Below are positions 49,701-57,446 of a stretch of DNA of 64,000 nucleotides, piece after piece. Source of the DNA: CAZSHB01 sp964606885. GTDB taxonomy: Bacteria > Babelota > Babeliae > Babelales > CAIQNR01. The translations under genes and the position numbers were made by a program. Every line of letters begins with the position of its first letter. Positions within the stretch are counted from its first letter, which is position 1. The notes beneath the pieces were generated by a model. That model made no database searches. It was not told the DNA's origin and saw only the letters and a list, made by a program, of their open reading frames with translations. The stretch is from contig CAZSHB010000001.1 of the NCBI GenBank assembly GCA_964606885.1, positions 1-64,000 of the forward strand. The letters run 5' to 3'.

Positions 49701-51416
49701 ATGAGCGAAAAACAGCTAAAAGAAGTAGAAGTGCTTCGCCATTCGGCTGCTCACCTTCTTGCCCACGCAGTTATGGAACTATACCCACACACAAAGCTCA
49801 CGCTCGGACCTCCAACGGCTCAGGGTTTCTTTTACGACTGTTTACCAACGAAAAACTTTAAAGAAGACGATCTTCCTATCATTGAACAACGCATGCGCGA
49901 AATTGCTCATCGCAACTTACCACTTACTCATGAACAAATGAGTAAAGCTGATGCACGCAAACTGTATCATGATAATCCGTTTAAGCTTGAATTGATCGAA
50001 GGTATTCCTGGTGACACCGTTGGTATTGCACGCCAAGGAGAATTTTACGATTTATGTAGAGGTGGTCACGTAGCATCAACTGGTGCTATTAAACATTTCA
50101 AATTAACAAGCATTTCAGGCTCATACTGGCGCGCGGATAAAAACAATACACCGTTACAACGCATCACCGGTACCGCCTTTTTATCTCAAGAAGATATGGA
50201 CCGCGAAGAACAACGTCGCGTTGACGCACAACTCTACGATCACCGCCGTCTAGGCAAACAACTCGACTACTTCTCGTTTCACGATGAAGGCGTTGGTTTT
50301 CCATTTTTCCACCCTAAAGGTAAAATAATCTTAAACGGACTACGTAGTTTCATGCGCTCAATCTTACATGAAGGTGGGTATAAAGAAATTGAAACGCCTG
50401 TTATGCTCAGCGACGAATTATGGCGTCAATCGGGCCACTACGCACATTATAAAAACAACATGTATTTTTCTGATGTGGAAGAAAAGTCATACGCAATTAA
50501 GCCTATGAACTGTCCCGGTTCTATCTTAATTTACAAAGAACGTCCTCGCTCATACCGTGAATTACCACTCCGCCTTATGGAGTTTGGCAAAGTACATCGC
50601 CACGAGCTATCGGGCGTGCTGCACGGTCTTTTTAGAGTACGAGCATTCACTATTGATGACACCCATATCTACTGCACCATTGACCAAGTTGAAAAAGAAA
50701 TTTTAAGTATCCTCAAAATTGTTGTACGGGTTATGAAAGCGTTCGGTTTTGACGAAATTAAGATCGCTCTTTCTACCAAACCTGACAATGCAATGGGTGA
50801 TGATGCAACCTGGGTTAAAGCTATTAATGGGCTTAAAGGTGCCCTTGAAGCTGCACACCTCCCCTACAAATTACAAGAAGGTGAAGGTGCTTTCTACGGT
50901 CCAAAAATTGAAATCAAAATTAATGATTCCATGGACCGAGAATGGCAGTGCGGCACTATACAGCTTGATTTTTTCCAAGCGGAAAACTTCGATCTTTCCT
51001 ATGTAGGAGCAGATGGACAGCAACACAAACCGGTTATTATCCACCAAGCAATTTTCGGTTCACTCGAACGCTTCTTGGGTATTATTTTGGAACATCACAA
51101 AGGTCATTTACCTTTCTGGCTATCCCCAATTCAAGCTCGAATTCTGCCAATTTCTGACGAACAGCGTCCATACGCTCAAGAGTTAGAACAATTTTTAAAA
51201 CAGGCAGGAATTCGTGCAGAAGTTGATCAAAGTGCGGATACATTAGCCGCCCAAATCAAAGATGCACAGCTTACAAAGGTGCCTTGGATGCTGGTTATCG
51301 GCAAAAAAGAAGCCGCTGCAAAAACAGTGACTCTCCGACATGCTGACGGACGACAAGAACAAGGATTATCATGGGAACAACTAGAAAAAAATGCACAACA
51401 TTTAATGAATTTTTAA
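49701..51416 (+). CDS. thrS: Threonyl-tRNA synthetase lacking the TGS domain
   Basis: ThrS charges tRNA-Thr and edits Ser. The 571-residue protein begins straight with the editing domain (LRHSAAHLLAHAVMELYP, later DLCRGGHV), so the ~60-residue N-terminal TGS domain of the usual ~640-residue enzyme is missing. The class II core has PMNCPGSILIYK, HRHELSGVLHGLFRVRAF and GSLERFLGIILEH, and the anticodon-binding domain closes the protein. The ATG follows AAAAAGG and no in-frame extension is visible. The enzyme should be active. Confidence 0.95.
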   Translation: MSEKQLKEVEVLRHSAAHLLAHAVMELYPHTKLTLGPPTAQGFFYDCLPTKNFKEDDLPIIEQRMREIAHRNLPLTHEQMSKADARKLYHDNPFKLELIEGIPGDTVGIARQGEFYDLCRGGHVASTGAIKHFKLTSISGSYWRADKNNTPLQRITGTAFLSQEDMDREEQRRVDAQLYDHRRLGKQLDYFSFHDEGVGFPFFHPKGKIILNGLRSFMRSILHEGGYKEIETPVMLSDELWRQSGHYAHYKNNMYFSDVEEKSYAIKPMNCPGSILIYKERPRSYRELPLRLMEFGKVHRHELSGVLHGLFRVRAFTIDDTHIYCTIDQVEKEILSILKIVVRVMKAFGFDEIKIALSTKPDNAMGDDATWVKAINGLKGALEAAHLPYKLQEGEGAFYGPKIEIKINDSMDREWQCGTIQLDFFQAENFDLSYVGADGQQHKPVIIHQAIFGSLERFLGIILEHHKGHLPFWLSPIQARILPISDEQRPYAQELEQFLKQAGIRAEVDQSADTLAAQIKDAQLTKVPWMLVIGKKEAAAKTVTLRHADGRQEQGLSWEQLEKNAQHLMNF

Positions 51417-51491
51417 CTTTCTAAAAACCTAGTAGAGAGCCGATTTTCAATCTTTTTTCGTGACAATGCGTAATTTAATGTTTTAAAAATA

Positions 51492-51521
51492 TTGACTTTT
51501 TATAACTAAAATCGATACGCT
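51492..51521 (+). promoter_or_regulatory. Putative promoter of histone-like gene
   Basis: TTGACT (51492-51497) with a weak TACGCT (51516-51521), 18-base spacer, 78 bases before the ATG. The long leader contains GGAG only close to the start codon. Confidence 0.33.
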
Positions 51522-51598
51522 CAGTTTTAGAATCACCGGAGTACGAGCAGGAAAACAAAGGGATCTACGGAACCACCCGAAAAAAGAGGGAGAGTACC

Positions 51599-51883
51599 AT
51601 GGCAGTAAAGAAACGTAAGGCAGCTAAACGCAAGGCAGCTTCAAAGAAGTCTGTAAAGCGTGTAGCAAAGCGTAAGGTTGCAAAACGTAAATCAGCTCCT
51701 AAAAAGGCTGCAAAACGTAAAACAGCAAAACGCAAAACAGCAAAGCGTAAAACCGCTAAGCGCAAAACAGCGAAACGTAAATCAGCTCCTAAAAAGGCTG
51801 CAAAACGTAAAACTGCAAAGCGCAAAACTGCAAGACGTAAAGCTCACAAGGCTCACCACGTTCACCCAGTTGTAGCTGCGTAA
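51599..51883 (+). CDS. Histone H1-like Lys/Arg/Ala-rich DNA-binding protein
   Basis: This 94-residue protein consists mainly of KRKTA/KRKAA/KRKSAPKKA pentapeptide-type repeats and ends in HKAHHVHPVVAA. No acidic residue is present. Such tails occur in bacterial H1-like proteins, for example chlamydial Hc2 and related nucleoid proteins that compact DNA. It has an ATG after GGGAGAGTACC and is a single-gene unit with a strong terminator. The DNA is repetitive (15-base units and a 39-base repeat), so copy number may vary. Confidence 0.85.
   Translation: MAVKKRKAAKRKAASKKSVKRVAKRKVAKRKSAPKKAAKRKTAKRKTAKRKTAKRKTAKRKSAPKKAAKRKTAKRKTARRKAHKAHHVHPVVAA
51685..51723 (+). repeat. Internal direct repeat of histone-like gene, copy 1
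   Basis: This 39-base segment recurs at 51775-51813 (offset 90, i.e. 30 codons) and encodes the KRKSAPKKAAKRKT unit. It points to slippage or unequal crossing-over. Confidence 0.85.
51775..51813 (+). repeat. Internal direct repeat of histone-like gene, copy 2
   Basis: Second copy of the segment at 51685-51723. Confidence 0.85.
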
Positions 51884-51896
51884 GTTCGCTTACAAA

Positions 51897-51934
51897 GTAA
51901 AAAAAATCACTCGCTCCGGCGGGTGATTTTTTTG
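51897..51934. terminator. Bidirectional intrinsic terminator
   Basis: AAAAAATCACTCGC pairs with GCGGGTGATTTTTT (one G-T pair) around a 4-base loop, with T-runs on both strands. It serves the histone-like gene and, on the minus strand, nth. Confidence 0.88.
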
Positions 51935-52000
51935 TCCAATTTTTACCCCGCCATGAAAACGAAATATTTTAACTTACAGATTTAAGCTGAACACAAAAAA

Positions 52001-52669
52001 TTACCGAGAACGCGTGACGTTATTTTTAGGACACAGCAACGCAAGTGGACAGGTAGAACAGAACGGTGAACGTGGCACACAGACATTCTGCCCCCACATG
52101 ACCAATCGTCGATTAAGCTCAATCCAGTACTGTTGTGGCACAAGAACAGTTAATTGACGCTCCGTTTCTTCAGGAGTTTGAGTTTGCACCCACCCTAAAC
52201 GGTTAGCAATGCGATGCACATGGATATCAACACAAATCGCTGGAATCCCAAACCCTTCGCCTAATACTAAATTGGCAGTCTTAATCCCAACACCTGGTAG
52301 CGATAAAAGTTCTTGCTGTGTACTAGGAACCTGACTATTAAAGCGACTGATAAGCTCGGCACAGACTTGTTTAAGCACAGCTGCTTTTTTTCTATAGAAA
52401 CCGATCTTGTAAATCATACGTTCAAGATTTGCAACAGGAAGAACAATAAAATCTTGAGGCGTTTTATACTGTTTAAAAAGTTCTAAACAGATGGGAAGTG
52501 TAACTGAATCTTTAGCACGTAAGCTTAAAAGACAACTTATAAGAATAAAAAACGGATTACGACCATATGTTTGAACAAGTGTAAAAGACATAGGCTCAGT
52601 CATACTTCTTGTTGCATCTTGCAGGATCTGCATAATGTTCGGAAGTGTACTGAGCCTATTTTTATTCAT
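52001..52669 (-). CDS. nth: Endonuclease III-type DNA glycosylase
   Basis: Nth removes oxidised pyrimidines and nicks at abasic sites. The 222-residue protein has the helix-hairpin-helix LSLPGVGIKTANLVLG with catalytic Lys, the Asp in CVDIHVHRIANRLG and a 4Fe-4S cluster motif C-x6-C-x2-C-x5-C (CVPRSPFCSTCPLALLC). The usual SAQTTD near the N-terminus reads SLRAKD. Start is uncertain: ATG at 52669 or GTG three codons upstream; neither has a clear ribosome binding site. Confidence 0.93.
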   Translation of the reverse strand: MNKNRLSTLPNIMQILQDATRSMTEPMSFTLVQTYGRNPFFILISCLLSLRAKDSVTLPICLELFKQYKTPQDFIVLPVANLERMIYKIGFYRKKAAVLKQVCAELISRFNSQVPSTQQELLSLPGVGIKTANLVLGEGFGIPAICVDIHVHRIANRLGWVQTQTPEETERQLTVLVPQQYWIELNRRLVMWGQNVCVPRSPFCSTCPLALLCPKNNVTRSR

Positions 52670-52743
52670 AATACGCACATGCTGATAACATAGCTACATG
52701 GTTTATTAAACCAGCATTTTCTGCTATTATTGGCGATAGTTAC

Positions 52744-52821
52744 TTATTGATTAGGTGGAACTATTGCAAAAATTACTACTGCAAATTTAACAACCAAACC
52801 AAACAGTGATGCAATGTTCAT
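52744..52821 (-). CDS. Possible 25-residue hydrophobic membrane peptide
   Basis: A short reading frame encodes MNIASLFGLVVKFAVVIFA and then IVPPNQ, long enough for one membrane helix. A good GGAG site lies 8 bases before the ATG. It sits in the otherwise empty 274-base gap between nth and the membrane regulator gene. Small single-helix peptides of this size exist in bacteria, but chance cannot be excluded. Confidence 0.35.
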   Translation of the reverse strand: MNIASLFGLVVKFAVVIFAIVPPNQ

Positions 52822-52943
52822 AATTAACTCCAAAGGTACGAAACATAAAATACTTTTTACGTTGAAAAATTATACCCTGATACATAATAAGGGTCAATCA
52901 AAAAACTATAACACATACATCCTATGCAATTATATGAGATAAA

Positions 52944-55661
52944 ATGATGTTCACTTTACTAACAAATTTTTTAGAAATACTAAGCAATACTCACGTACTT
53001 CTTGCTATTCAAACTGTTGGATTTCTTTTTAAATTTTATATTTTTGTTTTTTGTGTTCATCATTACAGAAAATCTCGTCATCGCACCTGGGCATCTTGTA
53101 CTATTATAGGTGTAATTGCAGGTTCAATGTTTGAAGACTTTGCATGGATAGCCTCTTTATCTTATCAAATAGGTTTATTCCCCTTTACCATAAAACAAAT
53201 TTGTGTACGGTTTGGTTGGATTGCTCACGTTGTTATGTATCAATCGCTTTCATTCTTTGTTGATAGTTTCTCACACCGTTCTTATCGTTTGCGCTGGTAC
53301 CACTATTGTTTTATCACCATAGCCATTACTCTTAGTAGTTTGTTTGCTTTTTTGATTATTACTCAAACACCTGATCGACTCTTATTTGAAGCAAGTTTAC
53401 AAAAGTATACGGCTCAATACACGCTTCTTATTTTAATGCCTTTTACTCTTATTAAAGCATTACACAACGCATGGAATAAACATTTACCACGCATATTGCT
53501 CTACCAAACGAATACTCTGATTAAATTTCTACTTTTCCCATTTCTTATTAGTAACATTTGGCAACTTTATCCTTTTAATCTCATCTTAGATCAAACCATA
53601 ACAAGCAACGTATCAGCTGTTGGTATATCTACTGTTATCTCATTTTTCACTATTTATTTCTGTTTACGCAGAATTATTGGACTACGCTTTTTTGATATTC
53701 ACGGACATGTACACGAACCAAATCCTAACCGTTTTAATTTTGTACGTGATTTTAAAAACGTGCTTGAAAATTTAGGTCAGATTTCTCATATCACTGAAGT
53801 GCAATTAGTACTTCAACACTTTTTTAATACTGCTTTTGATGTTCGCCCTCAAGCAATTACGCTGTGTTTGCGTTCTGCTCATATTGCAACAACACACGAT
53901 GCTCGCCTACTTCCTACCAACAATATTCATGATATCATTATAGAAAATTTTATCATCGATGCTGATCATGCAACTCCCGCAGTAGATAGCCCATTACTTC
54001 TTTTAAAGAAACAAAAAATATTTATCAAAGATGAAGTTGAGTACACACACTTTTATCAACCTACTGACAGCACAAAAACTATCTTACATTTTCTAGAAAA
54101 ACTTAATGCCGATATCTTTTTACCGCTCTACGAAGATCAAAAAATTATCGCCGCTATTATTATTGAACGGGACGCTCGCCTAAAGCCTCTGTACACAGAT
54201 GCTGAACGGGATGAAATGGTAGTCTTTGCAAGTTACCTAAGTAAAATTATCCATCTTTTACAAAATAGAAATTTGAACGAACTTATTAAACAACGCAAAG
54301 ATATTACGGATGATCTCTATCTTAAACACCAAGAAATTCGCCAATACAAAGAAAGCATCAAATCATTCTTGCGCATTAATAATCACGAACAATCTATTGG
54401 CATACTCTTTTATAAAAACAAAAAATTTACGTTTGGTAACGCCGTAGCACAAGAAATGCTCGGAATCGATCCTAACACTCATAAAGGCGATACCGTATCG
54501 CAACGCCTTAAAGATCTTATAGCGCAAGTCATGCTCTATAAAACGACTACTAATAGTATGTTTGCAAACTTACAAGGCAAACGTATTGTGGTCACAGCCA
54601 TCCCGCAAGGAGAAAGCGATGGAGCTGTCCTTACGGTCCATTATCCTGAAGTTTCAGATGTTATTAAGCGTCTTATTGATCATATTAAAGACCCTTCAGA
54701 TTGGGACTATCTTTTATATTTAGAAACAACTGAATCGGGAAAGCTCATCAACTCACTTNNNNNNNNNNATTTTAAAATGGAACTTCTTAAAGCTGCACTT
54801 AATAAAAAGGCAGTCTTGCTTGATATGGCCCATGCAGACGTTCTGCAAACGGTTGAGCTCTTACACCATATTAGCTTACGAGAAACCCTGCACACCCTAG
54901 AAATCAATCATCCATTGCCTGCGCATCATGCTGACACTGCTATAAAACTGTTTGGTATTAACCCTATTTTTGGCGCACAGCATGGCCAACCACTTTTAGA
55001 AAGACTCAATAAAAAGGGAACGCTCTTTATTAAAAACATTCACAATCTTGATAAAGAAAGCCAAGAAGTATTGGCGGATCTTATTAGATACGGTTTTTAC
55101 AAAATGTATAAAAGTGATCGCAAAGTACAAACAGATGTCAGACTGATCTTCTCTACCGATAAAGATTTAGAAAAGAGAGTACAAGAAGGTACTTTCTCAC
55201 CCCTACTTCTTAATGAATTACGCAAAACATCCCTCACCTTCCCTTCATTAGAAACATTAAAAAAAGAAGAATTTGAAGATCTTATGCAAGGCTTTACGGA
55301 ACAAGCAATCACCAACAGTGTCACTCAAAAACTGTTAGCTCTTTCAGTAAAAGACAAAGAAAAGATTATTAACCAAAAGCCAGAAAGTCTTGCTGCACTT
55401 AAAACCAAAGTGAACAATCAGCTAGAAGTAAAATCAAAAAAACAGGAACTGGTAAAACATATAGAATTTGATGCCGCCTATAATATCGAAGACCCAGAAC
55501 TCTTAGAGGCAGCGCGCTTAGGCAAGAAGGCTCTTAAGAATGAACCTGTCATGCGTTTGTTATGGGATAAGTTTCAATGCCAAAATAAAATAGCGCTATT
55601 TTTATGCGTAAACCGCTCTTCTGTCCACCGACGCGTTAAGGCGTACAACTTACAAAAATAG
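52944..55661 (+). CDS. Membrane-anchored NtrC-like protein with degenerate AAA+ domain
   Basis: The ~905-residue protein has about seven membrane helices in residues ~15-250, a GAF-like segment (~265-450), a short coiled coil and a PAS-like part (~460-560). A region aligned with sigma-54 activator AAA+ domains follows (~580-780), then a C-terminal Fis-type helix-turn-helix (NKIALFLCVNRSSVHRRVKA). Key AAA+ motifs are lost: the Walker A position reads ETTESGK (~594-600), the GAFTGA loop is replaced around LFGINPIFGAQ, and Walker B reads GTLFIKNI (692-699) without acidic residues. DVRLIFSTDKDLEKRVQEG still matches the sensor block. A 10-N gap follows the Walker A position. It is probably a membrane sensor that binds DNA without ATP-driven remodelling. 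Confidence 0.7.
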   Translation: MMFTLLTNFLEILSNTHVLLAIQTVGFLFKFYIFVFCVHHYRKSRHRTWASCTIIGVIAGSMFEDFAWIASLSYQIGLFPFTIKQICVRFGWIAHVVMYQSLSFFVDSFSHRSYRLRWYHYCFITIAITLSSLFAFLIITQTPDRLLFEASLQKYTAQYTLLILMPFTLIKALHNAWNKHLPRILLYQTNTLIKFLLFPFLISNIWQLYPFNLILDQTITSNVSAVGISTVISFFTIYFCLRRIIGLRFFDIHGHVHEPNPNRFNFVRDFKNVLENLGQISHITEVQLVLQHFFNTAFDVRPQAITLCLRSAHIATTHDARLLPTNNIHDIIIENFIIDADHATPAVDSPLLLLKKQKIFIKDEVEYTHFYQPTDSTKTILHFLEKLNADIFLPLYEDQKIIAAIIIERDARLKPLYTDAERDEMVVFASYLSKIIHLLQNRNLNELIKQRKDITDDLYLKHQEIRQYKESIKSFLRINNHEQSIGILFYKNKKFTFGNAVAQEMLGIDPNTHKGDTVSQRLKDLIAQVMLYKTTTNSMFANLQGKRIVVTAIPQGESDGAVLTVHYPEVSDVIKRLIDHIKDPSDWDYLLYLETTESGKLINSLXXXXFKMELLKAALNKKAVLLDMAHADVLQTVELLHHISLRETLHTLEINHPLPAHHADTAIKLFGINPIFGAQHGQPLLERLNKKGTLFIKNIHNLDKESQEVLADLIRYGFYKMYKSDRKVQTDVRLIFSTDKDLEKRVQEGTFSPLLLNELRKTSLTFPSLETLKKEEFEDLMQGFTEQAITNSVTQKLLALSVKDKEKIINQKPESLAALKTKVNNQLEVKSKKQELVKHIEFDAAYNIEDPELLEAARLGKKALKNEPVMRLLWDKFQCQNKIALFLCVNRSSVHRRVKAYNLQK
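54759..54768. other. Assembly gap (10 N) in the NtrC-like gene
   Basis: Ten unresolved bases directly after the Walker-A-like segment. The frame is kept if the true length is 10 or differs from 10 by a multiple of 3. Residues at the N-terminal edge of the AAA+ core are therefore unknown. Confidence 0.98.
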
Positions 55662-55755
55662 CGACAGGTAAGTATTTTTTACATTTTTATCAGTTTTGAT
55701 AACATTTCAAATATAAAAATTATTAATTTTAAAAAATACACAGACAGGAACTCTT

Positions 55756-56115
55756 ATGAAAAAAATCTTAGCTCTGTTTGCGTTATTAGGTAACGCATCT
55801 GTTGATGCACATTATGTTCGCCATGCTTACAAAGCTGCAAGAACTGTCTATCACGGCACAAGACCTCTTAAGCCACAACACTTTCCAAAAGATCTATCTA
55901 CCGGCGTCACAACGAAAATGCAGGCTCCAAAAGTACACTATGTTACTAAACCTCACGAACCTACATTGTTACTCTATCCAGACTTACTGACACAATCAGC
56001 ACATGTCCTGAACACTCTCTGTATTGCAGCTACTGGCTTACTCTCATATTCCCTGTATAATCGCAACGCAGAAGATAATGACCTAGAACGCTATTTTATA
56101 GAGCATATAGGCTAA
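55756..56115 (+). CDS. Small secreted protein with basic segment and C-terminal TM helix
   Basis: This 119-residue protein has a signal peptide (MKKILALFALLGNASVDA), then an acid-free, Arg/His/Lys-rich stretch (HYVRHAYKAARTVYHGTRPL). Near the C-terminus is a membrane helix (LNTLCIAATGLLSYSLY) followed by an acidic end. The two genes downstream at 56281 and 56620 share this plan. It follows the NtrC-like gene by 94 bases. No family recognised. Confidence 0.58.
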   Translation: MKKILALFALLGNASVDAHYVRHAYKAARTVYHGTRPLKPQHFPKDLSTGVTTKMQAPKVHYVTKPHEPTLLLYPDLLTQSAHVLNTLCIAATGLLSYSLYNRNAEDNDLERYFIEHIG

Positions 56116-56280
56116 TAAGCTAAGATTGATTCGCCAAAAGAACCTCATAGTCGTCGCCGATCTTTCATACGTGCACCATAAGCTACAATAAGCTCGACCA
56201 GGAGCCTTTTTACGCTCAAGGCATTTTATGCTATTATTGTAGTAAGAAGAATCTTAGGGAAGGTTATTTAGGGATACTCT

Positions 56281-56601
56281 ATGAAAGCTGTTTTTTGCTT
56301 AATTACGATTATGTGCTTGTTGCCTCAAGCAACTATTTGCACACCCTGTTTACGCGCTGTAAAAGGTCTTGTGCGAGCAGCACACCATACATCTGTTATA
56401 CGCAATAATAGCGCTAATCATACACTTGCTCCTGAAGTATCAAAAACGCTTTCTCCAAGAAATAGCCTGCCACAAAAAACTATCACGTTACAAAAAGTAA
56501 AAGATCTTGGTGCTTTTGCAGCAGTTAATGCTGCTTGCTCAGCAGCAAAATATTCATGGCAAGCATATTTTTGGACACAGATTGCACCAAATTTATTTTA
56601 A
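56281..56601 (+). CDS. Small secreted protein with basic segment
   Basis: This 106-residue protein has a signal peptide (MKAVFCLITIMCLLPQATIC) and a basic, His/Asn/Ser-rich stretch with no acidic residue for about 30 positions (CLRAVKGLVRAAHHTSVIRN). Its Ala-rich C-terminal segment (FAAVNAACSAAKYSWQAYF) is moderately hydrophobic. Same plan as 55756 and 56620. GGGATACTCT precedes the ATG. No family recognised. Confidence 0.56.
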   Translation: MKAVFCLITIMCLLPQATICTPCLRAVKGLVRAAHHTSVIRNNSANHTLAPEVSKTLSPRNSLPQKTITLQKVKDLGAFAAVNAACSAAKYSWQAYFWTQIAPNLF

Positions 56602-56619
56602 AAAATGGGAGATATAAAA

Positions 56620-56937
56620 ATGATTACTATTAAAAAATTACTAGCTTTTATACTTATCAGTACCGCTTGTACGCAAGCACACGCAGCAATGCTTTTGCCC
56701 CGTCTGGCGCGACAACTCACCACAGCTGCTTTACACCAAGCAAAGCGCACCAATACTACCAACGCTACTCGCGTTATCACGCGCACTACTGTTTCGCGTA
56801 ACTATGCTCAAGAATCTCAAAAATTTTGGACAAAACTCGAAACTACCCAACATAAGAGCAGCAACATCAACTTGGCTGTCTATGCCGGTATCCCTGCAAC
56901 CTATATTGCAACCTTGGTAGGTTATTGCTGGCTTTAA
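56620..56937 (+). CDS. Small secreted protein with presequence-like basic segment and TM helix
   Basis: This 105-residue protein has a signal peptide (residues ~1-21, ending AHA). It is followed by ~45 residues rich in Arg, Thr, Ala, Leu and Asn and free of acidic residues (MLLPRLARQLTTAALHQAKR), then SRNYAQES and a C-terminal membrane helix (LAVYAGIPATYIATLVGYCWL). The ATG at 56620 is 8 bases after GGGAG; an ATG 5 codons earlier overlaps that site. The basic stretch resembles a mitochondrial targeting sequence. No family recognised. Confidence 0.56.
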   Translation: MITIKKLLAFILISTACTQAHAAMLLPRLARQLTTAALHQAKRTNTTNATRVITRTTVSRNYAQESQKFWTKLETTQHKSSNINLAVYAGIPATYIATLVGYCWL

Positions 56938-57053
56938 AAACTAATATCAAAATACCCCAAAACATGATTATTACACGCTATAAGACTTCTTAATTAAGAA
57001 TATATATATATATTTAATGGGATAAAATCTATTTTATATATATAAGGATTATT

Positions 57054-57344
57054 ATGAAAAAATTATTAGCCATTGTACTTATGAGCACCATGTGCATAAA
57101 TGCTCAAAACCAGCCGCAATCATCTATAAAAACTTATACTCCATTCTTTAAAACAAGACCATTAGCAGTCGTCAATCAAGATCTACACGTTTTGTGCACT
57201 GCCAAAGAAAAAGAAAATCCTAAAAAACCTATGCCGTCTGCAAAACCATATGATATTGGGCTCATTCGCCTCTTTGTTGCATGTATAGCATTGTTATATG
57301 ATATAGATTCAACAGAAACATCTGAAAATCCCCACATTTCATAA
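57054..57344 (+). CDS. Small secreted protein
   Basis: This 96-residue protein has a signal peptide (MKKLLAIVLMSTMCINAQ), a basic segment (SSIKTYTPFFKTRPLAVV), a Lys/Pro-rich middle and a hydrophobic stretch near the end (LIRLFVACIALLYDI). It is similar in plan to the three preceding genes. AAGGATT lies before the ATG, and the upstream region is a pure TA-rich tract (about 56999-57045). No family recognised. Confidence 0.52.
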   Translation: MKKLLAIVLMSTMCINAQNQPQSSIKTYTPFFKTRPLAVVNQDLHVLCTAKEKENPKKPMPSAKPYDIGLIRLFVACIALLYDIDSTETSENPHIS

Positions 57345-57446
57345 GTACACAGATAAGCTTCAATAAGAAATTCTTGCTACACCAATAAGCTTCTTATACG
57401 CTACGATGCATATAAAAAATGCGCGTTAGCAATGAGGAAATAAGCC

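Noticed and set aside
51565..51825. 86-residue minus-strand frame of LRFAVLRFA-type repeats
   Set aside because: It is the antisense shadow of the Lys/Arg repeat gene; its periodicity comes from the DNA repeats.
51599..51883. Short regular DNA repeats that could suggest a CRISPR array
   Set aside because: The units are contiguous 15-base coding repeats without spacers and are fully explained by the KRKTA protein.
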